64,000 bases of DNA from Kudoa neothunni. Lineage: Eukaryota; Cnidaria. The stretch's first letter is position 1. The number at the start of each line of letters is the position of its first letter. Positions 12,620-25,029 of the stretch are shown here, piece by piece. The position numbers and the translations under genes were made by a program. The stretch spans positions 11,842,001 through 11,906,000 of the forward strand of contig OZ199839.1 in the NCBI GenBank assembly GCA_964304625.1, given 5' to 3'. The notes beneath the pieces were generated by a model. It was given only the letters and a program-made list of their open reading frames with translations. It made no database searches and was not told the DNA's origin.

Positions 12620-15600
12620 TTAACGTTGCAAATCCAAGTGAATGATTTGGTCAACAAGCAATTTAATATCCGAGTCATAGGAAAAGTATTCCTTGAATTC
12701 CATGGGAAACGCGTTCTATGTAAAATTTAGGTATCATAAATAAAAAAATAAAGACCTTTAATTTTAGTATCGTTTCAATGGAATCCATCAGTAAGTCATC
12801 ATCTGGACATTCGCGATAGAGCATGCAGCAAAAATCCATCATCTGGGGCATGAATTCCCGAAGATATGTGTCATCCGGCTGTGTATAATCCAGAAGATTA
12901 TCTAGCAAACCAAATGTAAAAATTATTAGTGATTTTGAGAATTTCTTTGGATTGAATTCTATGAGTTTTTTGAATGTTGGAATAACGGCACAAACCATTC
13001 TTTCTTTATACACCCGCAGCATGTTATAGATACATTGTTGAATGGCATCTAAGCGGTTGCCAAAGATGAGCAGTTGAGAGTCGAATTTTACTTCTAAAAT
13101 AAATCAATTAAAAAAATTGCTGCAAAAGCACTTACCAATATTGATTGGATCAAAAATGACCTCTTCCATAATGTATACAATAGTTTTAATGTCAGCTGAA
13201 CTCAGTGCATCATCAAAATTAGGTATGGATATAAATTTGGAGAAAATATATGCCATATCGTTGAATTCTGTAATCGAACAATTTTTAAAAACACTGATAA
13301 CTGTACTCTTCAAATGCTGGTTCCAGAACTTTTTCGTATTCACAATATCTCCGAAAATAATTCCACATTTAAATAATTGAAACATGTGTAGGATGATATC
13401 AGCGAAAAACATTGGTTCTTTAATGTGTGACATCATTTGGTTTAGCGTATATAGGTAACTTTCATTATAAGGTGAGAATTGTTCACCATAGTTTTCAACC
13501 AAAACTACTATCAATCCACGTAGAGAAGTTAACTCACAGACATTGTCACAAAAAGCGCAACCCCCAATTCTAAGTTGAGTGGGAAGTATGGATTTATCTT
13601 GTTGATCCTTGTTGTATAGGTCCTGAACGTAATCATTTATCTTGGATAGAATTGTACTGATTGTGGATCCAACTTTTGGCAAGATATCTGCGAAATGTGT
13701 TGTTTTCCGCTTGGCCAAGATGACAATAAGGGGAAAAAAGATTGGCTGAATTGGGAGATAATCTCCTGGTAGGTTGTGTGAAGAATTAAAGTTGTCCACA
13801 TATTTTATTATGAGAGAGACAAAGTTATCTGGACCTTCAGATGAATTATATTGTGCAGCTTCACCAATGCAACTAATTACACTATGCATCATTGTCTGGT
13901 AATCAGGTAAAAAGATTATTCTATCCAACATTTTAAGCAGTTGATGAATCACACCAGGAGAATGCACTTCAGATTGTTCGAGTAACAAACTGTCAACATA
14001 ATTGATATTTTTTGTGACTAAGTTCACCATTGGAATTAAATTCTGCTCATCTTCGTCCTTCTCATCCAAACATAGCTTAGAGAAATCAAAAATCATTTTC
14101 AAATAGAGCAGTCTCAAAGTAGTTGGGACGTTTCCGTGATGATCTACTCTCCATATACTAGATATCTTAGCCATAGCTCGCGTAGCTTCTCCTTTTATGT
14201 AACATGAGGTTTGAATGCCCGTATATTTTAAAATAAGAGCCAACGCTTCCCCATGAAGCATACTGAATTCGATATTGTCAAAAACTTGACATAAAGCTGA
14301 TGCGGTTTTGACTGATGAACAAAATATAATAGGATTTTCATGGGAAATATACTTCTTCACTATTTCGAACGCTTCATACGGATAATGCATTGTTTTATTA
14401 CCACAACTTCTCACGACAATACGCAATGTATCAATAGCTACAGCAATATGCACCCAATCATTACGTTCCAACAATCGCAATACTCTCGAAAATAATAGCA
14501 TATACACGGTTTCTTTTTGTAGCGAATAGGCAATTTGCTTGAGGTTGGAATATGGTGCGAATATATCCGTTGTGAATGTGTCCACTTCGTACCACAAAAA
14601 ATCTTCATAAAGCAAATCTGTAATATTCGCATAAAAATCCACCTGTAGACTCAATATAATGTCGAATATAACTGGAATGTAGCTGGTACACTTGATATCA
14701 ATTTGATCGTGTAATTTTGATATAAACGTCTCCATCCAATACAGCAACTCAAACGTAATAAAATGATCAATTTGTTTATTCTGCAAAAGCGGAACAATAC
14801 GTGTTACTACTTTTACAGTATACTTTTTAAACATCCCCCAACACCTTTGAAGTATAACTTGGAAATCGTTCATGAAATCATACGAGTAATCTGTATTAAC
14901 AAAGAAATCCATAGCTTCTAACAAGGGAGGCACCAACTCCGAATAACTGTTTTTGAAGACATTTGATTTGTTATATATTAAGATCAGCGAGAGAACATTT
15001 GTTGCAAACAACACCACCTAATAATAATCAATGACAAATATCAACATTAGAATTAAGTTCATTAATATAGTTGGAATCAAAATTTATCCATGTAAAGATT
15101 TACGTGAGCGCTTATTTGATAAGTTAATATAAAAATCAATTTATGATATACATGTGGTTTATCTGTTAACTCTCTCAAGCACCTCATTACGAATTTTCGA
15201 AACTGAATAAATTGTTGCTTTCTTTTAGTTCCAAAAATTCTAAGATTGTCACTAATTTTTTACATCAAGCATAATCAAATAGAAGTTAAAATAATAAATT
15301 ACGTGATAAATGAACGAATTAAATCCTTCATAAGCAGGTTGTCATTTTGAACACAATGAATTACCATCTCCGCTACTATTTCCCATTTATTGATTCTATC
15401 CTTATTAATAAGATCAATGAGGTAGAGGAATGATGAAAGTAATTCTTTTTGAAGAGATCTATTTTCTTCAGATATTAAAAGGTGAAAATAAAAGTTTTTT
15501 GATTCGCAAATCAATCGTCTTGGGTAATTCTTATTACGGATCCATATGGAATAAATCAGCTTCAACCTGGATAAAGCCTTCTTTTTAAACTAAATAAGTA

Positions 15601-15865
15601 AATATAGCGATAGATACTAGTTATTTAATTTTTATTACATTTTCATCTCTTTGAGATGACAAAGCAAAAAGTAACAGTAACACTTTCTTCTCGCAAGGAA
15701 TAGAATCTATCACTTCCTATTTTGTTGTTATTTCTATTATTTTATCTATCCAGATACTGCCATTGGTTTTCCGTCTTCATACGGAACCTCAAGTTCTAAT
15801 CCATCAAGCATTGAACAAAAATTCTCAAAACCGATTGATATGTCACAATTATTATCCGATTCCAT
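12620..15865 (-). CDS. Importin-beta family karyopherin (importin-4/5-like), 7 exons, 962 aa
   Basis: Nuclear transport receptor built of HEAT repeats. Exons (minus): 15865-15758, 15716-15639, 15589-15303, 15251-15152, 15017-13136, 13093-12756, 12715-12620. They sum to 963 codons with consistent phases and GT/AG introns of 41, 49, 51, 134, 42 and 40 nt. It starts MESDNNCDISIGFENF and ends HLDLQR-stop. Family clues: helical repeats throughout; an acidic stretch (DEKDEDEQN) in the middle; ELTSLRGLIVVLVENYGEQF near residue 690, resembling the importin-5 segment '..K..A...L...A.......Y'; and NMLRVYKERMVCAVIPTFKK near residue 845, resembling 'I...YKEKVLPWFEQLLPLI'. At 962 residues it is somewhat shorter than importin-4/5 (about 1080-1100). 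The subfamily is my inference; another importin-beta type is possible. No frame breaks seen. Confidence 0.82.
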
Positions 15866-17149
15866 TATGTTACGCCTTGTCTGCTCAACACTCCCTAGTC
15901 AATATTAATAATGTGGAGGGACGAAACAGATCAAAATAGTGATCGATGTCTCGAGTTTTAATAGTTTTCTTTTATCGTATAGTTGACACTGAAAATAATT
16001 TTTAAGTAAATATTTTCCAATAAATAACAATCCTAAAAAATATTTTGTATAGCGTATTCCCTTTTTACAAAAATACACATTATAAAAATATATTTTCTTT
16101 AAATGTTTACTCTTAAATCATTTTCGGCTAACCATTGAAAAACTTTTATCACTTCACTGAATCTTTTATTAAAAATTAGAATGCTATCCAGATTTTAATT
16201 TTTCAATGTTATTGAAGGAATTTTTATTTTATTTTTAAATATGTACATATATTAATAAATAATAAAATTAAATAAGTTCGAATATAATTTTTAATTACAC
16301 GTTACCTTACGATCTTATTATGAATATTCCGAAAGCTAAATAAGGAGATAAGTATCAAAAACCGACGTGTTCTTATTCAAATTAATCACTATTATCACCT
16401 TTATTATGTTAAACTTATTTTGGTGAAAATATAGAATAATGGCTTTAATCCAAATCAGCAACCACAATAAAAACCAAAGCTGTTGATTATTTTAATTTTT
16501 TGTATTTACCATTGTTCCATTGCCAGTAGGTTACTTTCGGCACTATTTGTTATCAATATTAGTTGCTGTAATATATTATTGAAATAACTGTTGACATCTC
16601 GCAGTTATTTCGACAGGCCATACCTTTTAATCGATCTAGTAAAGTGTGCTTTATGTTTCGTAAAATTTGAGTGTTATAACCATGATTTTTCATCCATTGT
16701 CATATTTTATCCTTAGCAATTGCCTATTATTACTCCATGTCCGTAAGATAAAGTTTACCATACTTTTTTACTAGTATTGGCTGTTTTATAAATACAACTT
16801 GGAAAATAATTTATAGGATGAAATCCACTCGTTCCTATCGTTAAATTCTCAACAAATAGCACACTAAGTTAATTTAAAAAATGTAGGAACTAATTATAAT
16901 ATTAAATCGGAAAATACAATAATTACTCTGAATTTTAACTTATAGTTATAATTTGTCGTGAGTAAGGATCTATTGTTCTCGTTCTGTTTCGAACTCAGGG
17001 TTTCATTCTATTTTAAAAGACACAACTTCGACAATTTAAACAGGGAAGAATATCTGTTGAAGTAATGATCGCAATCGAATACCGCTATCGAGCAAAAATA
17101 TTAAATTAATTGAAATTGTAAAAAAATAAATAAATTCAGAGAGAAGATT
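15866..17149. other. Upstream region of the karyopherin gene
   Basis: Presumed promoter side of the minus-strand karyopherin. A+T-rich, with no second gene visible. Confidence 0.4.
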
Positions 17150-18030
17150 AATTATAATGGTAAATAGTCAAAATGGAGAATGTCACTTGGGTTATGCAAC
17201 GCAACTTTAATGGATGATCTTGGAATGAGAAGAATTGCGGTCAAGTTTGTTTCACACTTGCTTACAAAACACGGAAAGTAATACGTGCTGAAATTTCGAG
17301 GAATCACTTCCAAAATTATCAGAATGTGATAAACTAATGTCCTCTATCATCGATGGTCAGAGATTAGAAAAAATTAATTGATTGCAAGATCAATAATTGA
17401 ATTTTTGCCAACAACAATCAAATATTCTTAATCTCTGTCAGCGGCGATGAGACGTGGGTCGTGAGTTTACGGCTATGACCCAGGAGCCATTTCGCAATTA
17501 TCTGAGAGGAAGATTCCATCATCCCATTGGACGAGAAACGCGCGGAAAGTCAAAAGTAAAATAAAGGTTTTACTCACCGCATTTTTTGACATTATGGGAA
17601 TTGTTCCTTATAAATATGTACCTGAGGGCCAAACAATAACCAGTGAATATTACCTAAATATTTTACGTCGCAGAAAAAGACCTGAAATGTGGAGCAGCAG
17701 TAATTGGATTCGACTTCACGATAACGCGCCTACTCATGCATCCACCATATTCTCTAGATTTGGCACCCTGTGATTTTTTATTATTCCTGAAAATAGTTTC
17801 ACTTATGAGGAAGAAGATTTTAATCGATTACGGAAATAAAACAAAAGGCGACGAAGGATTTATTTTCCCTCAAAAAAATAGATCTTTCTCAATGTTAAAA
17901 AAATTGGAAAAATCGTTTAATAAAATTTATTGATTGAGCAGATGAGCATTTTGAAGAGACATACATTAAATATTTATAATTATAGATATTTTTTATTTAA
18001 GGAATCTCGATACTTTTTGAACAGACTAAG
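17150..18030 (+). mobile_element. mariner-type transposon, decayed
   Basis: Translated pieces in several frames match mariner transposase in order: GDETWV with the first catalytic Asp (about 17444), a run resembling 'K.KVLLTAFFDI.GIV....VP.GQT' (17550-17630), RRKRPEMWSSSNWIRLHDNAPTHA-like pieces with the second Asp (17665-17740), and HPPYSLDLAPCDFLLF with the third Asp (17736-17785). The second and third motifs lie almost side by side, so the roughly 34-residue DD34D spacer has been deleted. Several frameshifts and stops are present. The right end near 17995-18022 (reverse complement GTCTGTTCAAAAAGTATCGA) looks like a mariner terminal repeat. The left end was not found. Confidence 0.8.
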
Positions 18031-18489
18031 CCATAGTAACTAATGGTTGTACGTGACCTGTTCAGGTTAGGTGAATAAGTATGTAAACTGTTTTATCATG
18101 TTATTAATAATCTGGAATTGTTTAGTACTTTATCATTGTGCGTCCTATTTTTTTAAGAAAAATATATATAGTTGTCGAGATAATCTAAAACAAAAAATCT
18201 GAATTATTATTCAGAAAAATAATTTTATCATGAGGATTAAATTAATTTCATTTGTGGACATTCGAGTGTATTCCGGACATGTGTAATATCAGAATTAACT
18301 TTATTTATAACTACAGTACAGCCCCGGACTTTGATCATAATCCGTTCTAGAAGTATGTTCGAATACCGACTTAATCGAACTCCGAATCAATTATACTCCC
18401 CTAAAATAATGAAAATTAATTTAATCCGTATCACTCATCAAATAAACGACTATTTCTATTCTTATTTATTAAAAACATAAGCATGCTAT

Positions 18490-18933
18490 TTATTTATAAA
18501 ATATAAAAGTACAAATGAGATATACGATGTAACACAAGCTCCGAACTAGGGTTCTAACCTGCGTTATTAGCATTAAAAGGCGATGGTGAATATTTGCACC
18601 AGGGCGTGCAATGAGACTATCGGAGAAAACCCAAGATTGAACTCTTAAAAAGTCCATGGTCGCATAGAAAACAATAATATTATTAAAATAACTCAAATTT
18701 TTATTTTAAACGCGTTTTCTAATTATTGTTGTCAATTGGATAGTTCTCAACATCTTCACAACCCTAAGTTAAGAAGTTTGATCTATTTTTCGAGCGCTCA
18801 AAATATCGTTGACTCACAACACCGCTGCTCACATCATGTATTAGTTTATTAGTTGGTTGCGACATCAAACACGTATTATTATTTCTTCTGATCAACTGTT
18901 TTGTGAGAATTTTACATTTTACAATTTCAGCCT
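18490..18933 (-). mobile_element. hAT-like non-autonomous element, copy 1, interrupted by piggyBac
   Basis: The minus strand of this segment aligns over its length with 27070-27420 (plus). Shared stretches include AATAAACTAATACATGATGT, GATCAAACTTCTTAACT, ACAATAATTAGAAAACGCGT and TTTTAATAATATTATTGTTT. The end at about 18600 carries CAGGGCGTGCAATGAGAC, matching the termini of the 26.5-kb copy. The alignment stops at a TTAA (18934) exactly where a piggyBac element begins, and a few bases of similarity resume after its right TTAA (20465). Confidence 0.65.
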
Positions 18934-20468
18934 TTAACCCTCGTGGGTCCAACTGGGTTATTTGTGACCCCAATATCGATAGATTGATTTTTTTCGCATA
19001 TTGAATTAAATGAAAAGTTTCAAAAATTCTGGATTCCTTAAGTACAGCCTATAATCGATAATTATAAAGTTACGAAGAAAAAAAGTGTATTTACTGATTT
19101 GATTCCCTAAGTAAATTGGGGTCCATTTGGACCCCAAACAAGATTGCCATCCTGTTTTCTCATCCGTCGTATAATAATTAAATTCCGAACTTCTTCCGTT
19201 CTCATAAAACACGTTTATCTTAAGAGAGATAGATTTATTGGAATTTTCTTGTGTCACGTTTATAACAAAAACATCTTCGGAGTATAATGGGGGTCCAAAT
19301 GGACCCCAGAATTTTTTTGACATTTTAAAAATATAATATTATTTATATTAATTTTTAAATAGAAAATTGAATTTAAACCTATTTTACATACCAAAATCCA
19401 ACAAATAATTTGGTGCCACGCACGCGTCCATGTGCAAGTTTCTGCTGTGTAAGCATGGATTACTTTTTGAAAATTAGCGAGGATAGTATTGACACTAATG
19501 AAAAAGAAAGACCCAATTTAGTGTATTTGAAAGAGACTATTGGCGATGAGAATGATGAGAATATAGTTTGTGATGAAAATAATGGCTCGCTTGTAGACAA
19601 CAACAACAACGATTTATGGAGTGCAATCAAACCAAAGAAAACCAAGGTGGCGACAGAAAATAAAACGAATTTCCTTCAAGGTGTGAATATGTACGCCACA
19701 TAAAGGATCTTTAGTATTGCAGGATGTTTTATCATTTCTTCCCAATGGAAATAGTGGAACGAACAATTAAATATATTAATCAGTGCGATAAGAATCATTG
19801 TGTAAATAATTGGAGGATGTTTATGTTGATGAAATGCATGGTTTTATTGGATTCTTATTGTACAGAACTATCCATAAGGATAACCAAGAGCTTATTGATG
19901 GAATGTTTAGTTGTGACGAAGGTAGCAGGATATACAAAGATCTTTTTTTCCTTGCACAGATTCAAACAACTAATAAGAGCGCTCCGCTTTGATAATGCAG
20001 AAACTATGGAGGAATGACAATTAAACGATAAATTTTTCCGAATTAGAGAAATATGGGACATTTAGGATAACGTGGCGAACAAAAATTATAATCAAGGAGA
20101 AAATATATGTCGTGATGATCAATTTGGTTTCTTTAGAGGCAACCGCTCTTTTAGACAATATTTACAATGTAAGCCAACAAAATAGGGCGCAATATTGTTC
20201 CTTATATATTTTGTGTGCTTGTGGAGTTACTAACAAATTCCAGTATAAGTCATTTTAAAATAATCAGGCGTCCAATTTATATAGGAACATTGCATGTAGA
20301 CACATGCGTTAGGGAAAACAAAACGAAAAAAACATTTCTTCAAATTGTAATTTTGTAGATTGATAGAAAACACTATTATTAAATGAAGTCACAAAAAAAA
20401 CTCTGAGGCCTAAATGGGCCCCAGTTATACTCCAAGAGGGATTGATTAATTGTTCCCTAGAAGGTTAA
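18934..20468 (+). mobile_element. piggyBac element, internally deleted, with TTAA ends
   Basis: Left end TTAACCCTCGTGGGTCC (18934), right end as reverse complement TTAACCTTCTAGGGAACAA (20468): imperfect inverted repeats inside duplicated TTAA target sites, the piggyBac hallmark. Plus-strand transposase pieces are MDYFLKISEDSIDTNEKER.. (acidic N-terminus, 19455), VDEMHGFIGFLLYRTIHKDN (about 19820) and DDQFGFFRGNRSFRQYLQCK (about 20115), the segment around the first catalytic Asp. The second and third catalytic Asp regions and the C-terminal Cys-rich finger are missing; total length is 1.5 kb against 2.2 kb for the 58-kb copy. Near the ends lie palindromes GGGGTCCATTTGGACCCC (19121) and GGGGTCCAAATGGACCCC (19289). 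Confidence 0.85.
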
Positions 20469-21635
20469 ATGATTTACTTTTAATAAGCGATATGCTCGCT
20501 ATTTCATTTAAATGTAGTTGTGACGAATTGATATCAAAATAATAAATATTATAAAGAATGCTAATGACATTAATTTTTATTAAAAAACGTTAGAGCATTG
20601 TTAAAAGTGTAATAAATGCATTTTTTGGTTTCGCCTTATCTCTATTTCGGTGATGGGCTGCAAAGTAGCATATGTATGTTATTTCGTAATATATTTGCGT
20701 GTTTTTAGTACTTTGATTAACCTGACTTTGCAATGAGTCAATTCTTCTTTAATCTCAAATCTTTAGATTCAAATAATGACTTTTCTCATACTCTTGAATA
20801 TAAAATCTTAAATTTTCAAAAGTTTCAAATTTCATTCCAATATGAAAATCGTCTGAATTCGAATCACTCAATGTAGTTCAACCAATCTCGTAAAACTCGT
20901 GAAGTTATCTATACATTATATGGCTCAAAGTAATAAATTAGAAATAATTAATATTTATAATTAATTCAACGTTAATATTGCTTTAGTCTATTAAATTCGC
21001 TAACATTTATGTTATTAGTCGTTTATTTTCCATAAATTTACAATCATCTCAAATTTCTTTATTTTTTATTATTTAATAGAGAAAAATATAAATAATGTGA
21101 AATTAGTTATTTAATAGAGATAATAATTTCTGAGAAATTGATTCCTGTGCTAATAGCCACTGCCTTCTACTATTACGTCTTCAGATATTAAATTTAAATT
21201 TATCGTCGTATTATTTTAATTTTTGGGCGCGAACACTCACTCATACATAACTTCTAGTATAGATTAATATACTGATAATTATAATGACTTCACAGATCAA
21301 GATATATTTTGAAATAACGCTTAAATTTTCTAGCAATGCGTGACAACGTTTACTGAGGAATTGTGTAATCGTGCCACGTAAAACAATCTAATGTGCTGTC
21401 GTTCAAGATCGAAAACGCTTAAACTCTGCATGATATAATCTGAAGAGGATACTTAATTGTAAATATAAATATTAATGCCGCACATAAAAAAAATTGTGCT
21501 ATTATTCAATGTTTAAAGGTTTTCAATAAAAACTCAAGATTTTCTAAAAAATAAAAAAACTACCAAGAAACTAAGATTAGTAGAAATATTCAAAGATCTT
21601 GGGGGAACCCAAGGTCCGGATGAACGTCCCGAACC
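20469..21635. other. Non-coding stretch
   Basis: The first bases resemble the continuation of the hAT-like element seen at 27.05 kb. CTAATAGCCACTGCC at about 21152 resembles the Merlin-associated end at 38.9 kb. Nothing else recognised. Confidence 0.35.
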
Positions 21636-21925
21636 CTATCTATCTATGTATCTATCCATAAGGACTTTGGCTCTATGGCGATTTTATTCCTGTTAGTACA
21701 TCCTCAACGATTCAAACCTCTAATTCAACCATTTCTTTTGGATAGAACTATAATTGTAGACGAAATTAAACTTATGGTGAAATCGCAATCAAACAATAGC
21801 CCCCATTACGGGATAGAGATGCGCCCGTACGCAAACAATAGTTTGGTCAGCAGCGGGAATCGAACCAGGTACCTCCGGGTATTGGGTCAAGTCATCATAT
21901 CACTGGGTTATGTGACCTCGGTTCT
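21636..21925 (-). mobile_element. tRNA-derived SINE-like element
   Basis: On the minus strand the segment contains GGTTCGATTCCCG, a pol III B box in a T-arm-like context, about 50 nt after a weak A-box-like stretch. It is followed by about 200 bp of unrelated body and ends in a short GATA-type tail (21636-21660). This is the layout of a tRNA-headed SINE. It does not fold as a full tRNA by eye. Its body does not match the second SINE-like unit at 25.9 kb. Confidence 0.5.
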
Positions 21926-22099
21926 AACAAACAATAAACACATCATCCAAATTCCTAAACGGCACTGTAACATTTATTATTCTCAGGCGCTCCGCGCGAT
22001 ATATAATAAAGTGCATTATTTGTGTCGTTGCTGTAATGGAGGTAAAGGTTATAACAATAGATCAGATTGATTTCAATCAAGATGTTAAACAATAATTAT

Positions 22100-23940
22100 T
22101 CTAAATCAGATGGCTGTCAGTCAAGATGTCTTGGAATGGGTCTCAACTTTACGCACACATCTTGCTGTTTCTGTGTCGTTCAATCCGTTCTTTCCTGATT
22201 TTACTTGAAATTCCCCTGGTATTTCAAGTAAAATCATAGTTATGGAGAAAATATAGAGTTACTCGTGAATGCTACACACACCGGATCAATTATTAAAATG
22301 CTTGGAAGAGGAAAAAAGGAACCTAATTTAAATGTTATTTGGTACTTCCATAGGTTTGTTTCATCTACTTTGAAGGCAAAGCCTAACTCAACTGAAGAAG
22401 ATCTTAACTTTTAGATCACACGTAAACTAATTACAACTGGCCGTCGATGAGACAGTGCAACGCTTCAAACATAAGGAAGTTGCTCTATTCAAAATCCCAT
22501 GGAAATGATACAGTTGTTCGTCGACAATGAGACAGAGCAAACTAGTTTTCCGCCAAACGCAGTTTCGAAATCCCAAGACATACAATGTGATAAGTGTGGT
22601 AGAAAGCACAAAACATCATTTTGCTAGAGATAGGCTATCTGTAAAAGTTGCCATCAACGTAGCCATATGGCGAAAAAATGCAAAAAAAGGGGAAATTGCC
22701 GACGAGAGTGATTTTCGCTTGGGCCACATCTTGTGAAACATCCGACAATCGTCTATGATGAATAATTGAAACTACCCCTTCTAACAAGGTAAATCCCATT
22801 TTATGTCCCATATCTGTCCCTTCTACAAAAAAGTTTTACAACACCCTAATTGAGTTGATATTGACTTGGCGTACAATTTAGTCTTCCAAGCTGTTGTTCC
22901 CAAAAAGATATTGAACGGTATGAGTTGGTATTACAAACTGCAATTGGCGTACCTATAGAAAACGAATATAAATCGATGGTACATGTAAATGTTACTGGGA
23001 AAACTATACTTACAACATTATTTATTGGTGGCAGGTGTATGGGTCCATGATGCGATTATAGGCCGGAATTTCATCGCATCACACCTTTCATTCAACTTAC
23101 ATTTACCTGATACCAGCGGCCATTACAAAATTATTTTTCCATTAGGCTCCAATAGAATATGATGGTATCAGCCGTCGATTGACAACGTCGTTGCTCTGGT
23201 TCAAAGATATCTTCTCTAGCGGTAATTTCACATTGACTATTGTGATATAATGCCACACTGCAAATAATTATTGGTATATCATTGCCTATTGCTCAACGTC
23301 CTTATAAAGTTCCATTCCAAAGACAAATTGAATACAGTGATAAAGAAAATGCTTACCGTAGGAATTATTCGTTACTCACCAGTTATTCTTGTTACAAAAA
23401 AGGATAACTCAACCTGTCTCTACGTCGACTATAGAAAACTTAATGATATAAGACTGAAAGATGAGTATCCTCTGTTGCCCTTAGATAATACCATAGTCCA
23501 ATTGGCAGGTCCACTAGTTTTTACCAACCCTGGACGTGAAGTCTGTCTATTGGCGGATACCCATCGACGAAAAGGACATTTCAAAAACAGCAGAGCCCAC
23601 CCTATTCCATTAAATAATCCTGATATAATGTGGCATTTTGGCTTTATTGGGGTGTTTCCGGCAACCAAGAGTGGCGATAGTTTTATTTGACTAATGGTTG
23701 GCCAATTCACTAAATAGATTTAGACAAATTCTATGAGCTCTATTACTTCTAAAGGTATTGTAAATGCGGTCTTGGAACTCTTTGTACCAACTCGAATACA
23801 TTCAGATAGAGACCATCAGTTTGACTCCAATGGATTCGCCGATCTGTGTATCCGTCTAGACATCAGTCATTCTAAGTCCATTTCATATTACCCAGAGGAT
23901 ATAATGGAACGGCGCAGAGGTAAATAGGTGATCTAAAATC
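22100..23940 (+). mobile_element. Ty3/gypsy-type LTR retrotransposon fossil
   Basis: Parts seen in order: a gag-like segment with two CCHC zinc knuckles (about 22580-22680), a protease-like zone, a reverse transcriptase segment (about 23330-23480, with the YVDYRKLN motif), and an integrase segment (about 23760-23930). It is heavily broken, with many breaks in every part, and no LTRs were recognised at its ends. The degree of decay suggests an old insertion. Confidence 0.75.
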
Positions 23941-24287
23941 AAAATCCTGTCCTTTGTTGTAATGTCACAATTAGGAGTCGGATGAACTGATTGATCCTGT
24001 CCTTTTTGGACTTAGAGTTACACTATCAGAGTCGATAAAATGATCATCTACTTATTTAACATACGCAAGAAAACTGTTCACCTAATTTGAGTCGAGATTG
24101 GTCAAAATAACTGAAAACTTATCGTCCCCAATCGTGAATGAATACGTTAAATAATTAGTAAGGTCTCTTAAAATATGCAAAAGAACCGATAAGAAAACAT
24201 ACAAATAGCACAAGAAAAACAAAAATTGTACTGCGATAAAAATGAAACTAAAATACATTATAAAGTTGGCGAATCTATGCTCTAGAG

Positions 24288-24612
24288 CAGGGGTTCTCAA
24301 CCATTTTTTAAATTTACCCCTTATGTTTGAAGCTAAATTCATATGTACATTACGTTTGTCTATTTATTTAAGTATTATTCTGTTATATTTCCAAATAAAA
24401 AACGAAGAATAAACAAAAAATATTTATAATTTTATGAATAATTGTTAAATGATTGTTACTAAAAACATTTCTACCATCATCTTAATTGAGTTTCATTGCC
24501 CTCACTAATACAACTCCTTAGAAATCTTTAAGTATGTAGCAAACCTCATTATGCAAAAATTATTAGATCCGATTTTGATACCATTTATTTTATCCCTGGT
24601 TGAGAACATCTG
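24288..24612. mobile_element. hAT MITE with perfect 8-bp target duplication
   Basis: A 325-bp unit has inverted ends CAGGGGTTCTCAACC (left) and, reverse complemented, CAGATGTTCTCAACC (right). It is flanked by identical 8-bp copies of CTCTAGAG (24280-24287 and 24613-24620). The 'CAG.GGTTCTCAACC' terminus and 8-bp duplication are hallmarks of hAT elements. There is no coding capacity. Confidence 0.85.
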
Positions 24613-25029
24613 CTCTAGAGAAACCTTATCGCGTCCTCTCTATGTATTAAGTTACTTGTTCCCTACATGATCATTAAGAAGAAACATCCATTTTATGATA
24701 ATTAAAATGATGGTAAAGTCACCCTAATTTATATGAATGATTTCAAAATGGTTTGTGTAAAAATGAAAATTCTAAATTTTGGATTGGATGAGAAAATCGA
24801 AAAAATAAATTATTGTCCCATTTATTATGAATTGTAAAATGTAACACTTTAAATTGAAAGTTAAAAAAGGAGATTGAATAATAATTCCTATCACAAACAA
24901 AACAATAATTCATCTGATAAATTATCATATATATATACGCAAATTTATGCTGTAAATATAACATATTTAATCCTCCACACAGTAGAAACTGTAAAGCTCA
25001 GTGCTCACCTAAGACAACAATATTCTTTT

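Noticed and set aside
13117-13380. Plus-strand 87-codon frame over the karyopherin
   Set aside because: Antisense shadow of a well supported exon.
19006-19323. 105-codon minus-strand frame with WGPFGPPLY
   Set aside because: The Pro/Gly-rich start is just translation of the GGGGTCC palindromes at the piggyBac end. It lies in the element's non-coding left arm.
21830-21925. True tRNA gene on the minus strand
   Set aside because: The T-arm is convincing, but acceptor and anticodon stems do not pair by eye and a GATA-tailed body follows, so a SINE fits better.
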